Shown: positions 8,094 to 17,085 of the stretch, one piece after another | Numbering within the stretch: position 1 is the first letter of the stretch | Layout: the number at the start of each line of letters is the position of its first letter | Assembly (NCBI GenBank): GCA_963845445.1 | Contig: CAWJSE010000003.1 | Location: 496,001-560,000 of the forward strand | Length of the DNA stretch: 64,000 nucleotides | DNA from: JABDBL01 sp963845445 | Lineage (GTDB): Bacteria > Cyanobacteriota > Vampirovibrionia > Obscuribacterales > Obscuribacteraceae | Reading direction: 5' to 3' | Program-made: the position numbers and the translations under genes | The notes under the pieces: model-generated | Told to the model about the DNA's origin: nothing | What the model saw: only the letters and a program-made list of their open reading frames with translations | Database searches by the model: none

Positions 8094-11000
8094 GAAGATC
8101 TTGATTGCTTTTGTAGCCATTTTAATTCAATTACTGATTTTTTCACTTGTTTCAATTGCTTTAGACAAGCCAATTGGTTCTGTGACCGGCATGGTATCCC
8201 TAGAAAAAGGAGGTTTCTATTTGCAGTTTGCTGATTTCACAGATCACAAAGCTTATGTAACCGCCACCGGGCCTCGCGGTAAATCGCCCGAAGAAAGGGG
8301 TGTTTGGGTCAAGCCCGATGGTAGTTTTAGGATTGATCATTTAGCTAAGGGCGAGTATTCGCTCAAAATTCATGCTAATGGCTACAATACCTGTTATTTG
8401 AGTGGCATCTTTATTGATGATGGCAGAGTTACTCCTTTAAAGCATTTAGCTAGCTTGAGTATTTTGGAGCCATCTGTTTCTATTGCATCCAACCGTAAAG
8501 TTTTTACTAGCAAAGAGAATCCATATTTCTGGATCAACTGTTACGGAGCCAACAAAGCGACTATTAAACTCTATAAAACAGACATAGTTAGCTTAATGCG
8601 CGATAATTTTATTGAGAAGAATAAGAACAGACATGACGATGGCGATAATACTGATGAAGCCAGTGATCAGGATGAATCAGATACAAATTCTTCCCCACAT
8701 CTCTATTCTGGTATTAATTTCGGCAATAATTTCTCGCTATATAAGAATTACGGCTCGGAGGAACCCAAGTTTCTTGTGGGACAAAAACCGGTTAAAGTAT
8801 TAAATAGAAAAATTGATTCTGCTCAGGAAGAATGGGCTAATTTACAATTCAAGCTAAGCGAACCATTAGATTATGGCGACTATATCGGCTTAGCAGAAGT
8901 AAGCAATCATGCCGGCAAAAAAGAATGGGACATATTTTGGTTCAATGTGTCTGACCTAGGGCTGGTCGTTAAAATGGATACCGACTTATTAGTTGCTCAG
9001 GCAATTGATTTGAATACACTCAAGCCTTTAGCGAATACCAATCTGGATATTGAGTATAAGGATGGCAAGCATTATGTCAACGAATTGACAACAGACCAAG
9101 ATGGCATAGTAACTGCTCGCTTAAGTGGATTGCCAAAAACAACCAAAAGCCATGATTTGTTTGTCGTGGGTACTCATGATCAAAGTTGTACTTACGGTGG
9201 GCTCTGGTTCTATGGCAATGATCGTCAATCGGATAATTACAAGTCTTACTTTTACACAGAACGACCTATTTATAGGCTGGGACAAACAGTCTATTTCAAA
9301 AACATTACCCGCACTTTAGAGGGCGATGGCTTTCATACTCCCAAAGCCGGACTCGTAGTAAATACAATTATTGAAGATCCCACTAATAACAAAGTCTGGC
9401 AAGGTAAATTTAAAACAAACCAATACGGCAGCTTTAATGGCATTTATGATATCCCTGAAGAAGCTAGTACCGGGGCCTATCAACTAACATTTACTTTCCC
9501 TGATGGCAGCAAACAATTTGGGGGCTTCGAAGTAGCTCAATATCGCAAACCGGAATATGAGGTTACCGTTCAGCCGACCCAAACCCGCATAATTGCAGGC
9601 AATAACCTTAAAGCAAAAATCAAAGCAACTTATTATTTTGGCGCACCGGTAGTCAATGCAAAAGTGAAATATTCTGTTTATGCGAGCAACGACGGACAGA
9701 CTCGTTATCGCTTGATGCCTAGACCGAGTTACTATAGCTATTTTGATGATTGGTCAGATGACGATGCAGATAGCCCGAGCTATATAACATATTCTGGTGG
9801 CGGGGAATACATAACAGAAGGCGTTGCACAAACAGATGCTAATGGCGAAGCAATCATAGAAGTACAGACAAAAAAATTAACGCTGCCCACTACTCCATAT
9901 GATAATGACTACTGTGACAAAGTTTATAAAGTAGAAGCTGAAGTCACTGACTTAAGTCGTATGAGCGTTATAGGTAGTGGTAATTGCTTGGTCAGTACTG
10001 GCAATTTCGCACTTTTTGTGCAGCCCAACACTTATGTTGTTAAAGCTGGTCAACCAATGCCTATAACTGTTAATGCTATCAATTATGACAACAAACCGGT
10101 CGCCAATCAAAATGTTACTGTCAAACTGGGTCGCTGGGTCTGGGACCAAGGCAAGTATACCGGTTTGCAAATTGAGGGCGAGAAATCAGTCATAACTGAT
10201 ATTCAAGGCAAAGCTACCATTACATTCCCCACCAAAGACTCTTTTCCTTCCGACAATTATATTGCCATGGTCAAAGGCAACGATTCAGCAGGAAATACAA
10301 TCTACAATCAATCAAGTATCTGGATTGCCAGCGAACGTTACCCTTATTTTGTTAGTGGAGAAGACGCCAAAAAAGAAGCTTTGCAAATAAAATTAGACAA
10401 ATTTGCTTATGAACCGGGCGGAAAGGCGACAGCAATAATAACTACTCCTCTTACCGGCAAGGAAGGAGTAAGAGCTTTAATAGCTATTGAAGGCAAAAAA
10501 ATTCACAAGTGGTGGACAATACCAATAGCAGCCACAGCCACAAGCATAGAAATACCGATTGATGCTTGTTATGAGCCAAATGTTTATATGACAGTTTCAA
10601 TTGTTGGACTAAACCATCAGTTTTATCAACAGTCAAAAACAATAAGAGTTTCGCCTAAAGAACATTTTTTGAACATATCCATATCTCCAGACAAAGAGAA
10701 ATACATACCTGGCGAAACTGCTAAATATACAATCAAAGCAACAAGTAAAAATGGAGATCCGCTTTCTAATGTTGAATTGTCTTTTGGCTTAGTTGATGAA
10801 AGCATTTATGCCATACGTAGCGAAGCTGCTGAAAATATTGAGAAGTTCTTTTATAATAAACGATACAATGAAGTGATAACTAGTTGTACATTCGCTGAAG
10901 AATATTCTGGCGGACCAGATAAAATAGGTTCTAGTCCAACAGTGAGAAAAGATTTTCGTGACACTGCTATCTGGCTGCCAGATTTAAAGACAGATAAAAC

Positions 11001-13167
11001 AGGCATAGCCATCGCTAGTGTCACTTTACCTGACAATCTAACTACCTGGCGTGCGACTGTGCGTGGCATCACTCAAGGAACAGATGTCGGTTGGACAATA
11101 AATAAAGTTATTGCTACGCAAGATTTAATTGTCAGACTAGCTTTACCGAGATTCTTCAGTTTGGGCGATGAGACCTACATTAACGCCGTTGTTCATAATT
11201 ACACTAATAAAACACAACCCATTAAATTACTTCTCACTACTAGTCCGGAATTTGCCGTTAAAGAAAAAGCAGAGCAACATCTAACTTTAGAGCCCGATAA
11301 AGTACAAAGTTTTTCCTGGCCAGTAAAGTTGATTAGATCGGGATCAGGCACAGTAACTATAAAAGCGATCGGCAAAACAGCTGCGGACGCTATGGAAAGC
11401 AAAGTCAATGTGTTGGCATTAGGTGTTCCTGAATTTGCCATCAATTGCGGAGAGTTATTGGACAATCCGTCTTCTATTAATATTGCTGCGCCAGTCATAT
11501 CAAAAACAAGTCCAGGAACATATAAGCACCAATTAGGAATAAGTGGTTCTTCGATTGGTCCTGTATTAGGAAACTTCGATAAGTTAATCGACTATCCATA
11601 TGGTTGTACGGAACAAACGATGAGCAGACTAATGCCTTCAGTTGTGGCAATGAAATTGCATAGAGAATTAGGTCTAGCTATAGACGGAAAGCTAAGAGAT
11701 CGTTTTGCCAAAGTATATAAACGCTCAATAGCTAAATTAAACGATTATCAACACCCTGATGGTGGTTGGGGTTGGTGGAAAAACGACCAGAGCAATATAT
11801 ATTTGACCTCGCTAGTTCTTGAGGGTTTTTATCAACTAAAAGAAGTGGGTTACAAAATTGATAACGCACAGCTCAAACAAAGCACTGAATGGCTACGACA
11901 GAATAGTGAAGCGCTTTATAATCAATTAACCAACGCAAAAATTATTTATTATTCGGAGATTGATAAAGATTGGCAAGAGCGCGAATTTGCTACTGATCTA
12001 GCTAAGGCGTCTTATACACTAGCTCTATATAAAGTTAAAACACCAACAAAGGTGACGCAGTGGCTAGTATCAAGAATATCCAAGCTGCCGCCAGAGGCAC
12101 TGTGTTATTTGACTATTGCCCTCAAACACAGCAACGACAGTCGTTTCGAACAGAGTTACAAACAATTGCTTGCTCTAGCTAACCACACAAATAATTATGT
12201 GGAGTGGGATCATACGACAGCCTTGATGAAACGCATGGGACTGATTAAAGTATTGTTTGGTGATTACACGTATCGTTATACCGGTATAGAAACAACAGCT
12301 CTGGCTCTTAGAACAGTGTTAATAGCTGAGCCAAACAATGATCAGTTAATCGAATCTATAAAACGGTGGTTACTAATAGAACGGGATAGTAATGGTTGGG
12401 CCAATACAAAAACTACAGCCCAGGTATTTCTTGCTTTACTTGAAGAGCAGCTTTTATTCAATCACAACAACGCAACAAACGAAACTGTGAAAATTAGCGC
12501 CGCAGGCAAATTATTTAAACAATTAAATTATGATGCCACCGATTGCTATGGAGCAGAAGATCAAATTCTTTTGCCGCAGTCAAACAAAGGAGAAAAGGTC
12601 AGCTTGGATAAGGCAGGACCCGGTCGGATTTATTACAATAGTTTGATCACTTACATGCGGACATTGAGCCCTGACGAAAATATTGCCGCTAAAAGCTCAC
12701 CGCAAGGTTTGTCGATTGAACGATCTTTCTATCGACTGAAACCGAGTGCTGTTACTAGTGATGGCAAGATACATTTTAACAGCGAACAAATTACTGATAA
12801 AACGATCAAAGCTGGCGAAACAGTATTGATGAAAATAAAAGTGAATTCTCCCATTCGCTTGCCTTATATGATCTTAGAAGCATATTTACCGAGTGGCGCA
12901 GAAGTTGTGCACGATGATTCTAAGGAAGATTTAGTTGAAAAAGACACTGACAACGATTCAAATATAGTAGGGGATTGGAGTCCGGTCTGGTGGTCGCATC
13001 AAGATATCCTTGATGATCGTATAGTTTTCTTTAGTACCGACTTACCGCAAGGCAAGTCTGAATTTAGCAGCTTAGTGCGTATGGAAATGCCAGGTAATTA
13101 TCAAATTAATCCCCTCAGGTTAGAAGGCATGTACGCTAAGAAGGTGCGGGCTGTACTCAAATCTTGA
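8086..13167 (+). CDS. Bacterial alpha-2-macroglobulin with thioester
   Basis: A 1693-residue envelope protein of the alpha-2-macroglobulin family, which traps proteases by cleavage of a bait region followed by covalent capture through an internal thioester. The sequence shows a signal peptide, a Gly-rich carboxypeptidase-like beta domain (about 25-115), macroglobulin domains with the conserved ERPIYRLGQTVYFK and FEVAQYRKPEY, a C-terminal half beginning with the ATVRGITQGTDVG/RLALPRFFSLGDE stretch, and the thioester CTEQ at Cys1174 in YGCTEQTMSR, followed by the helical complement-like domain. An acidic, low-complexity stretch near 180-205 has no match to the family. There is no lipobox, so it may be free in the periplasm or anchored by its N-terminal helix. 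No pbpC gene is adjacent, unlike in many proteobacteria. Confidence 0.95.
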   Translation: MNKKILIAFVAILIQLLIFSLVSIALDKPIGSVTGMVSLEKGGFYLQFADFTDHKAYVTATGPRGKSPEERGVWVKPDGSFRIDHLAKGEYSLKIHANGYNTCYLSGIFIDDGRVTPLKHLASLSILEPSVSIASNRKVFTSKENPYFWINCYGANKATIKLYKTDIVSLMRDNFIEKNKNRHDDGDNTDEASDQDESDTNSSPHLYSGINFGNNFSLYKNYGSEEPKFLVGQKPVKVLNRKIDSAQEEWANLQFKLSEPLDYGDYIGLAEVSNHAGKKEWDIFWFNVSDLGLVVKMDTDLLVAQAIDLNTLKPLANTNLDIEYKDGKHYVNELTTDQDGIVTARLSGLPKTTKSHDLFVVGTHDQSCTYGGLWFYGNDRQSDNYKSYFYTERPIYRLGQTVYFKNITRTLEGDGFHTPKAGLVVNTIIEDPTNNKVWQGKFKTNQYGSFNGIYDIPEEASTGAYQLTFTFPDGSKQFGGFEVAQYRKPEYEVTVQPTQTRIIAGNNLKAKIKATYYFGAPVVNAKVKYSVYASNDGQTRYRLMPRPSYYSYFDDWSDDDADSPSYITYSGGGEYITEGVAQTDANGEAIIEVQTKKLTLPTTPYDNDYCDKVYKVEAEVTDLSRMSVIGSGNCLVSTGNFALFVQPNTYVVKAGQPMPITVNAINYDNKPVANQNVTVKLGRWVWDQGKYTGLQIEGEKSVITDIQGKATITFPTKDSFPSDNYIAMVKGNDSAGNTIYNQSSIWIASERYPYFVSGEDAKKEALQIKLDKFAYEPGGKATAIITTPLTGKEGVRALIAIEGKKIHKWWTIPIAATATSIEIPIDACYEPNVYMTVSIVGLNHQFYQQSKTIRVSPKEHFLNISISPDKEKYIPGETAKYTIKATSKNGDPLSNVELSFGLVDESIYAIRSEAAENIEKFFYNKRYNEVITSCTFAEEYSGGPDKIGSSPTVRKDFRDTAIWLPDLKTDKTGIAIASVTLPDNLTTWRATVRGITQGTDVGWTINKVIATQDLIVRLALPRFFSLGDETYINAVVHNYTNKTQPIKLLLTTSPEFAVKEKAEQHLTLEPDKVQSFSWPVKLIRSGSGTVTIKAIGKTAADAMESKVNVLALGVPEFAINCGELLDNPSSINIAAPVISKTSPGTYKHQLGISGSSIGPVLGNFDKLIDYPYGCTEQTMSRLMPSVVAMKLHRELGLAIDGKLRDRFAKVYKRSIAKLNDYQHPDGGWGWWKNDQSNIYLTSLVLEGFYQLKEVGYKIDNAQLKQSTEWLRQNSEALYNQLTNAKIIYYSEIDKDWQEREFATDLAKASYTLALYKVKTPTKVTQWLVSRISKLPPEALCYLTIALKHSNDSRFEQSYKQLLALANHTNNYVEWDHTTALMKRMGLIKVLFGDYTYRYTGIETTALALRTVLIAEPNNDQLIESIKRWLLIERDSNGWANTKTTAQVFLALLEEQLLFNHNNATNETVKISAAGKLFKQLNYDATDCYGAEDQILLPQSNKGEKVSLDKAGPGRIYYNSLITYMRTLSPDENIAAKSSPQGLSIERSFYRLKPSAVTSDGKIHFNSEQITDKTIKAGETVLMKIKVNSPIRLPYMILEAYLPSGAEVVHDDSKEDLVEKDTDNDSNIVGDWSPVWWSHQDILDDRIVFFSTDLPQGKSEFSSLVRMEMPGNYQINPLRLEGMYAKKVRAVLKS

Positions 13168-13192
13168 CACTCTCCAGGTAAGCAAATGATTC

Positions 13193-13933
13193 ATGAAAAG
13201 CATAGCTATTAAAGTAAATTGGCAATATATTTCGCTGCTGGTGCTGGCTGCAACACTAATAATAGCCTATTGCTTTTTAGATCCTTTTTCAGATTTGCTT
13301 GTCTCAAATACGGTGGCAATAACTCCATTAACTGCCGCCCAGCGTTCAAATATAGAATTAGCCAGTAAAAGACTGGACGGCATTATTTTAATGCCCGGGC
13401 AGACTTTCTCTTTCAACAAAATTATAGGATCAAGAAGTGCCCGCGAAGGATATAGCAAATCACCTTCTTATTTGGAGGGAGACTCGCCTTTGACTTTTGG
13501 TGGGGGAATTTGTCTTTTGTCTTCTGTTCTATACAAAAGTGTGCTTGAATTAGGTCTGCCCATTAATGAACGTTGCGCTCACACACGAACCACTCAATGC
13601 ATACCGCCTGGCTTTGATGCCACTGTATGGTACGGGCAAAGTGATTTGAAATTCACTAATGCTCAAAAGTCGCCTATCAAGATAGAAACCAAATTGGATA
13701 ATCAAAATCTGACCATCAATGTTTATGGGGACCAAGACCGAGATCAAAGCAAAAATGTAACTCTGCAGCGGATAGTCAATAGAATAGATAAAGACACCAT
13801 ATTAGTCAGTGTATTTAGGCAAGAAAACGCAAGGCTGAACTTAATATCGAAGGATTTATACAGGATTTCGCGTCACTCTTTTGATATTGCTCAAAATAAA
13901 GCAAATCACTATAAGAGCAATAATCGCATATGA
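13193..13933 (+). CDS. VanW-family protein
   Basis: The 246 residues contain an N-terminal membrane helix (about 14-30) and a VanW domain: SFNKIIGSRSAREGY, GGGICLLSSVLYKS, HTRTTQCIPPGFDATVWYG and LKFTNAQKSPI match the family in order. VanW occurs in some glycopeptide-resistance clusters and widely in other bacteria; its reaction is not established. It lies 25 bases after the alpha-2-macroglobulin gene in the same direction and probably belongs to that operon. Its last 78 bases overlap, in opposite orientation, the end of the following membrane-protein gene. Confidence 0.88.
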   Translation: MKSIAIKVNWQYISLLVLAATLIIAYCFLDPFSDLLVSNTVAITPLTAAQRSNIELASKRLDGIILMPGQTFSFNKIIGSRSAREGYSKSPSYLEGDSPLTFGGGICLLSSVLYKSVLELGLPINERCAHTRTTQCIPPGFDATVWYGQSDLKFTNAQKSPIKIETKLDNQNLTINVYGDQDRDQSKNVTLQRIVNRIDKDTILVSVFRQENARLNLISKDLYRISRHSFDIAQNKANHYKSNNRI

Positions 13934-15244
13934 TACTATCTGCAGTCTACTGGCTACCGTAGCATGATTGCCAATTTCGACTAACGGCGCGAAAAGCAAA
14001 ACGCAGGTCGATAGGAATAAAGGCATAAGCATAAGATTATTTTGCTTAACCACATTCCGCCCATTATAAATTAATGGCGCAAAGCTGAGCAGTGAAATTG
14101 CTACTACATTTGAAGCGATAAGAAAACTAGCTGTAGCCTCTTCATGAATGAGATAGATAATCGCGGGCGGAGCAAGCATTCCCAGTATCAGGAAGCTTGC
14201 TAATGCCGGACTTTGCTTATAATTGATCTGTAAGACCAGAGACAGAAATAGAATGGCAAGGAAGCCAAAAAATAAGGCAGCGCTGCAATACGGATGCATA
14301 AGATTTATCCCAGTTACATTATTGACATAAGTCAAAACAAAACCCTGAATAAGTAGTCTAGAAATCCAAAAGAGCGATGCGAATAAACCTTTACCTGCAT
14401 TCATGCAGCATGCCGCCGATAAAACCACTATGGCAGTATCACCTACTAAGCGTGTGCCTATCAGCGTTAGGATGCCTAAAATAACTAGAAAAGAAGTAGA
14501 TATAAGAAGATTAGTCATTTCGTCATCACTAGATTTATTTTCAAAAAAATAGCTAAAGAAAATCCCGCCAGCTAATAAACCAGACAATATCATCATATTT
14601 GGTGTCAGCAAAATGGTTTTCGAAACAATTAGTAAAGCAAGACCAGCACACAAAGAAAGTACAAGCCGTTTGATAAAATATTTATCGTTAGAAATAAACT
14701 TGGGCGGCAACAACTTTAAAATCAGGGAGATAGATAAACAGACAAGCAAAATATTCTCAATGTTGGCCTCATTCCTTCCTGTTAAGCCTATCCAAGCTAG
14801 GGAAGAAAGCCACACGCAAGAAGGCAAAATATCAGTAAAATTGTCATTAGTAGTGAATAAAAAATCTTTCAACAACCCATAGACCAGTAATCCTAGCAAT
14901 ATAGAACACACAACAAATATTGATAAACTATGATCTAGCTTAGGGGTGCAAAGTACTATTTGTAAAAGTAGAAATACTTGTATAACTTTGGAGGGACAAT
15001 TCATCCTTCCGAGTAAAAATGGCAATCCAGCCAAGTAGATTACGTACAATACGTTTTTTATCCAAACATCCTGCAGTGGAAGCCAAGAAAGAAGAATACC
15101 ACCGATTAGTAGTACGCCCAAAATTACTCTTTCAAGAACCGGTCTATGACTACTTTTGGTGCGAATTTCTCCAAGCTCAGTCCATTTAAAGAGAAAAAAC
15201 AAACCCACAACTATGAAGAAAAGGTCCTGAATTACACTATTCAT
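13856..15244 (-). CDS. Polytopic membrane protein, unknown
   Basis: A 462-residue, very hydrophobic protein with at least twelve predicted membrane segments and short polar loops. There is no clear transporter, ligase or glycosyltransferase motif. The overall layout (evenly spaced helices, few charged loops) is compatible with a transporter or an O-antigen-ligase-like protein, but no such assignment can be supported from sequence. The C-terminal 26 codons overlap the VanW gene on the opposite strand. Confidence 0.6.
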   Translation of the reverse strand: MNSVIQDLFFIVVGLFFLFKWTELGEIRTKSSHRPVLERVILGVLLIGGILLSWLPLQDVWIKNVLYVIYLAGLPFLLGRMNCPSKVIQVFLLLQIVLCTPKLDHSLSIFVVCSILLGLLVYGLLKDFLFTTNDNFTDILPSCVWLSSLAWIGLTGRNEANIENILLVCLSISLILKLLPPKFISNDKYFIKRLVLSLCAGLALLIVSKTILLTPNMMILSGLLAGGIFFSYFFENKSSDDEMTNLLISTSFLVILGILTLIGTRLVGDTAIVVLSAACCMNAGKGLFASLFWISRLLIQGFVLTYVNNVTGINLMHPYCSAALFFGFLAILFLSLVLQINYKQSPALASFLILGMLAPPAIIYLIHEEATASFLIASNVVAISLLSFAPLIYNGRNVVKQNNLMLMPLFLSTCVLLFAPLVEIGNHATVASRLQIVSYAIIALIVICFILSNIKRVTRNPV

Positions 15245-15429
15245 AATCTCCTTCCTATTTTATTTTGTAATGGGCCAGAGGGCGGTCAATTCTTACTTTA
15301 CTACGATTGTCCTGCAGCTAATAGCTCGGGATTGTAAACCTTCGCCAAAGCGCATGTAAAATGTAGCGCTCTTTCAACCGTTTCGCGACATGCCGATTTA
15401 TATTATTCGATAGCAATAAAGGTATCGGA

Positions 15430-15849
15430 ATGATTCAAGCAATCAGTCATATCACATTCATAGTGCAAGATCTTAAAAAAATGAGTAAGCTCCTTACTTC
15501 TATTTTCGATGCCCAGGAAGTCTATGCAAGTGGCGAAGAAATGTTTTCACTTTCTAAGACAAAATTCTTCTTGATAAATGATATCTGGATAGCCATAATT
15601 GAAGGAAAATCTTTATCAGACAGAACGTACAACCATGTTGCTTTTAAAATAGAGGATGGCGATCTAGATAGATACGCCGAGAGGATAAAGAGCCTGGGGC
15701 TTGACTTTAAAGAAGCGCGCAGCCGCGTGCCTGGCGAAGGTCAGTCTTTATACTTTTACGATTTTGATAATCATTTGTTTGAACTGCATACTGGCACGCT
15801 TGAGAGGAGATTGAAAGGGTATAAAGAAGCAATTAACTCCCGACAATAA
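15430..15849 (+). CDS. fosX: FosX-like glyoxalase-fold protein (fosfomycin-hydrolase family)
   Basis: 139 residues that align along their whole length with FosX, a Mn(II)-dependent enzyme that opens the epoxide of fosfomycin with water. Metal ligands are present at the family positions: His7 (SHITF), His69 (YNHVAF) and Glu118 (NHLFELHTG). The substrate region YFYDFDNH is conserved. At residue 44, where characterised FosX enzymes carry the glutamate that acts as general base, this protein has threonine (LSKTKFF), so hydrolysis may be impaired, or the protein may act on another substrate or with a thiol. It is monocistronic, with a poorly defined ribosome site. Confidence 0.85.
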   Translation: MIQAISHITFIVQDLKKMSKLLTSIFDAQEVYASGEEMFSLSKTKFFLINDIWIAIIEGKSLSDRTYNHVAFKIEDGDLDRYAERIKSLGLDFKEARSRVPGEGQSLYFYDFDNHLFELHTGTLERRLKGYKEAINSRQ

Positions 15850-15961
15850 ATCACTTATCGTAATCTCTCTGGCATTCCCAAAGATATTTCTTAAAATGTC
15901 TATAGGCAAGGCGAGATTTTGCTCATCGTAAGCTATATGACTACTATTGGAGCCAATCTAA

Positions 15962-17002
15962 ATGAAAAAACAAAATAGATTTAAAATCACAACAATATCA
16001 TTGGCTTTGCTACTTGCTGGCTTTACGGCTAGCTCAGCTGAGACATTAGACTGGGACAAACAATTGCAAGCAGGAAGACTTGCCTTTAAACAAGGCCATT
16101 ATGCGGAAGCCGAAAAAACATTCTTGTCAGCAAAGCAGATAGCAGAGAAGGCTGGCCAGAACAACGAGAGATTGGCTGTTACTATCAATGACCTGAGTGT
16201 GCTTTATGGCGCTGAGGGTAAATATAATCAGGCAGAAGAGTTATCTAAGCAATTTCTAGCCATAAGAGAAAAATCATGTGGCTCAGATGATGTGCACTTG
16301 GCTGCCCCACTCAATAACTTGGCTATGATTTATAAGAAGCAAGCTAAATACGGAGAAGCAGAAGCAATGTACAAGCGCTGCTTAGAGATTATGGAAAAAA
16401 CTTATGGACCGAATGATCCGCGAGTAGCCATTACGCTGGATAACCTTGCCCTATTATATGAGGATCAAAATAAATTGGCTCTGGCTGAGCCATTGAGTGA
16501 ACGTTCGCTAGCTATTGAGCAGAAAGCGCTCGGTCCTGAGAACATTGACGTAGCCATAACCATGGATAATTTAGGCATCATATATAAGGGCTTAGGCAAA
16601 TATGCAAAAGCTCAGGCTTTGCTTGAACAGTCGCTGTCCATTCAAAAAAAGGTGCGCGGTCCAGAGCATCCGGCCATCGCTTCGGCTTTGGACAATCTGG
16701 GAGCAGTTTATGAGGCACAAGGTAAGTATCAAGAAGCGCTAACTCTCAGTCAACAAGCATTAGAAATTGAAGAAAAAGCGCTTGAGCCGAATGATCCAAA
16801 TATCGCGGTTACTCTCAGTGATTTGGCATCGTCATATATAAAACTGGCGCAAGACGATCAAGCAGAGCCTTTGATGAAAAGGGCTCTGTCTATCTATGAA
16901 AAGTCGTTGGGTGCTGGGCACCCTACCACCCAAAATTGTAGACGGAATTATATTTCCTTGCTGCGCAAAATGAATAGAACAGGAGAGGCTAATAAACTAT
17001 AA
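15962..17002 (+). CDS. Exported kinesin-light-chain-type TPR protein
   Basis: A signal peptide (hydrophobic segment ending near TASSAE) is followed by about six 42-residue tetratricopeptide repeats of the kinesin-light-chain type; each contains a form of LDNLALLYEDQNKLALAE and PNDPRVAITLDNL. Such repeats make a superhelical scaffold for protein binding. The partner is unknown. Export places it in the envelope or outside. ATG 15962 follows TTGGAGCC. It is 84 bases upstream of the WG-repeat gene in the same direction. Confidence 0.87.
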   Translation: MKKQNRFKITTISLALLLAGFTASSAETLDWDKQLQAGRLAFKQGHYAEAEKTFLSAKQIAEKAGQNNERLAVTINDLSVLYGAEGKYNQAEELSKQFLAIREKSCGSDDVHLAAPLNNLAMIYKKQAKYGEAEAMYKRCLEIMEKTYGPNDPRVAITLDNLALLYEDQNKLALAEPLSERSLAIEQKALGPENIDVAITMDNLGIIYKGLGKYAKAQALLEQSLSIQKKVRGPEHPAIASALDNLGAVYEAQGKYQEALTLSQQALEIEEKALEPNDPNIAVTLSDLASSYIKLAQDDQAEPLMKRALSIYEKSLGAGHPTTQNCRRNYISLLRKMNRTGEANKL

Positions 17003-17085
17003 GGCAAGACTAAATAAGGTAGCAGTTGGCACAGCATTGCAGTCATAGCTGAAAGCTGCTTTATGGAGATCACGAAAATACTTTT

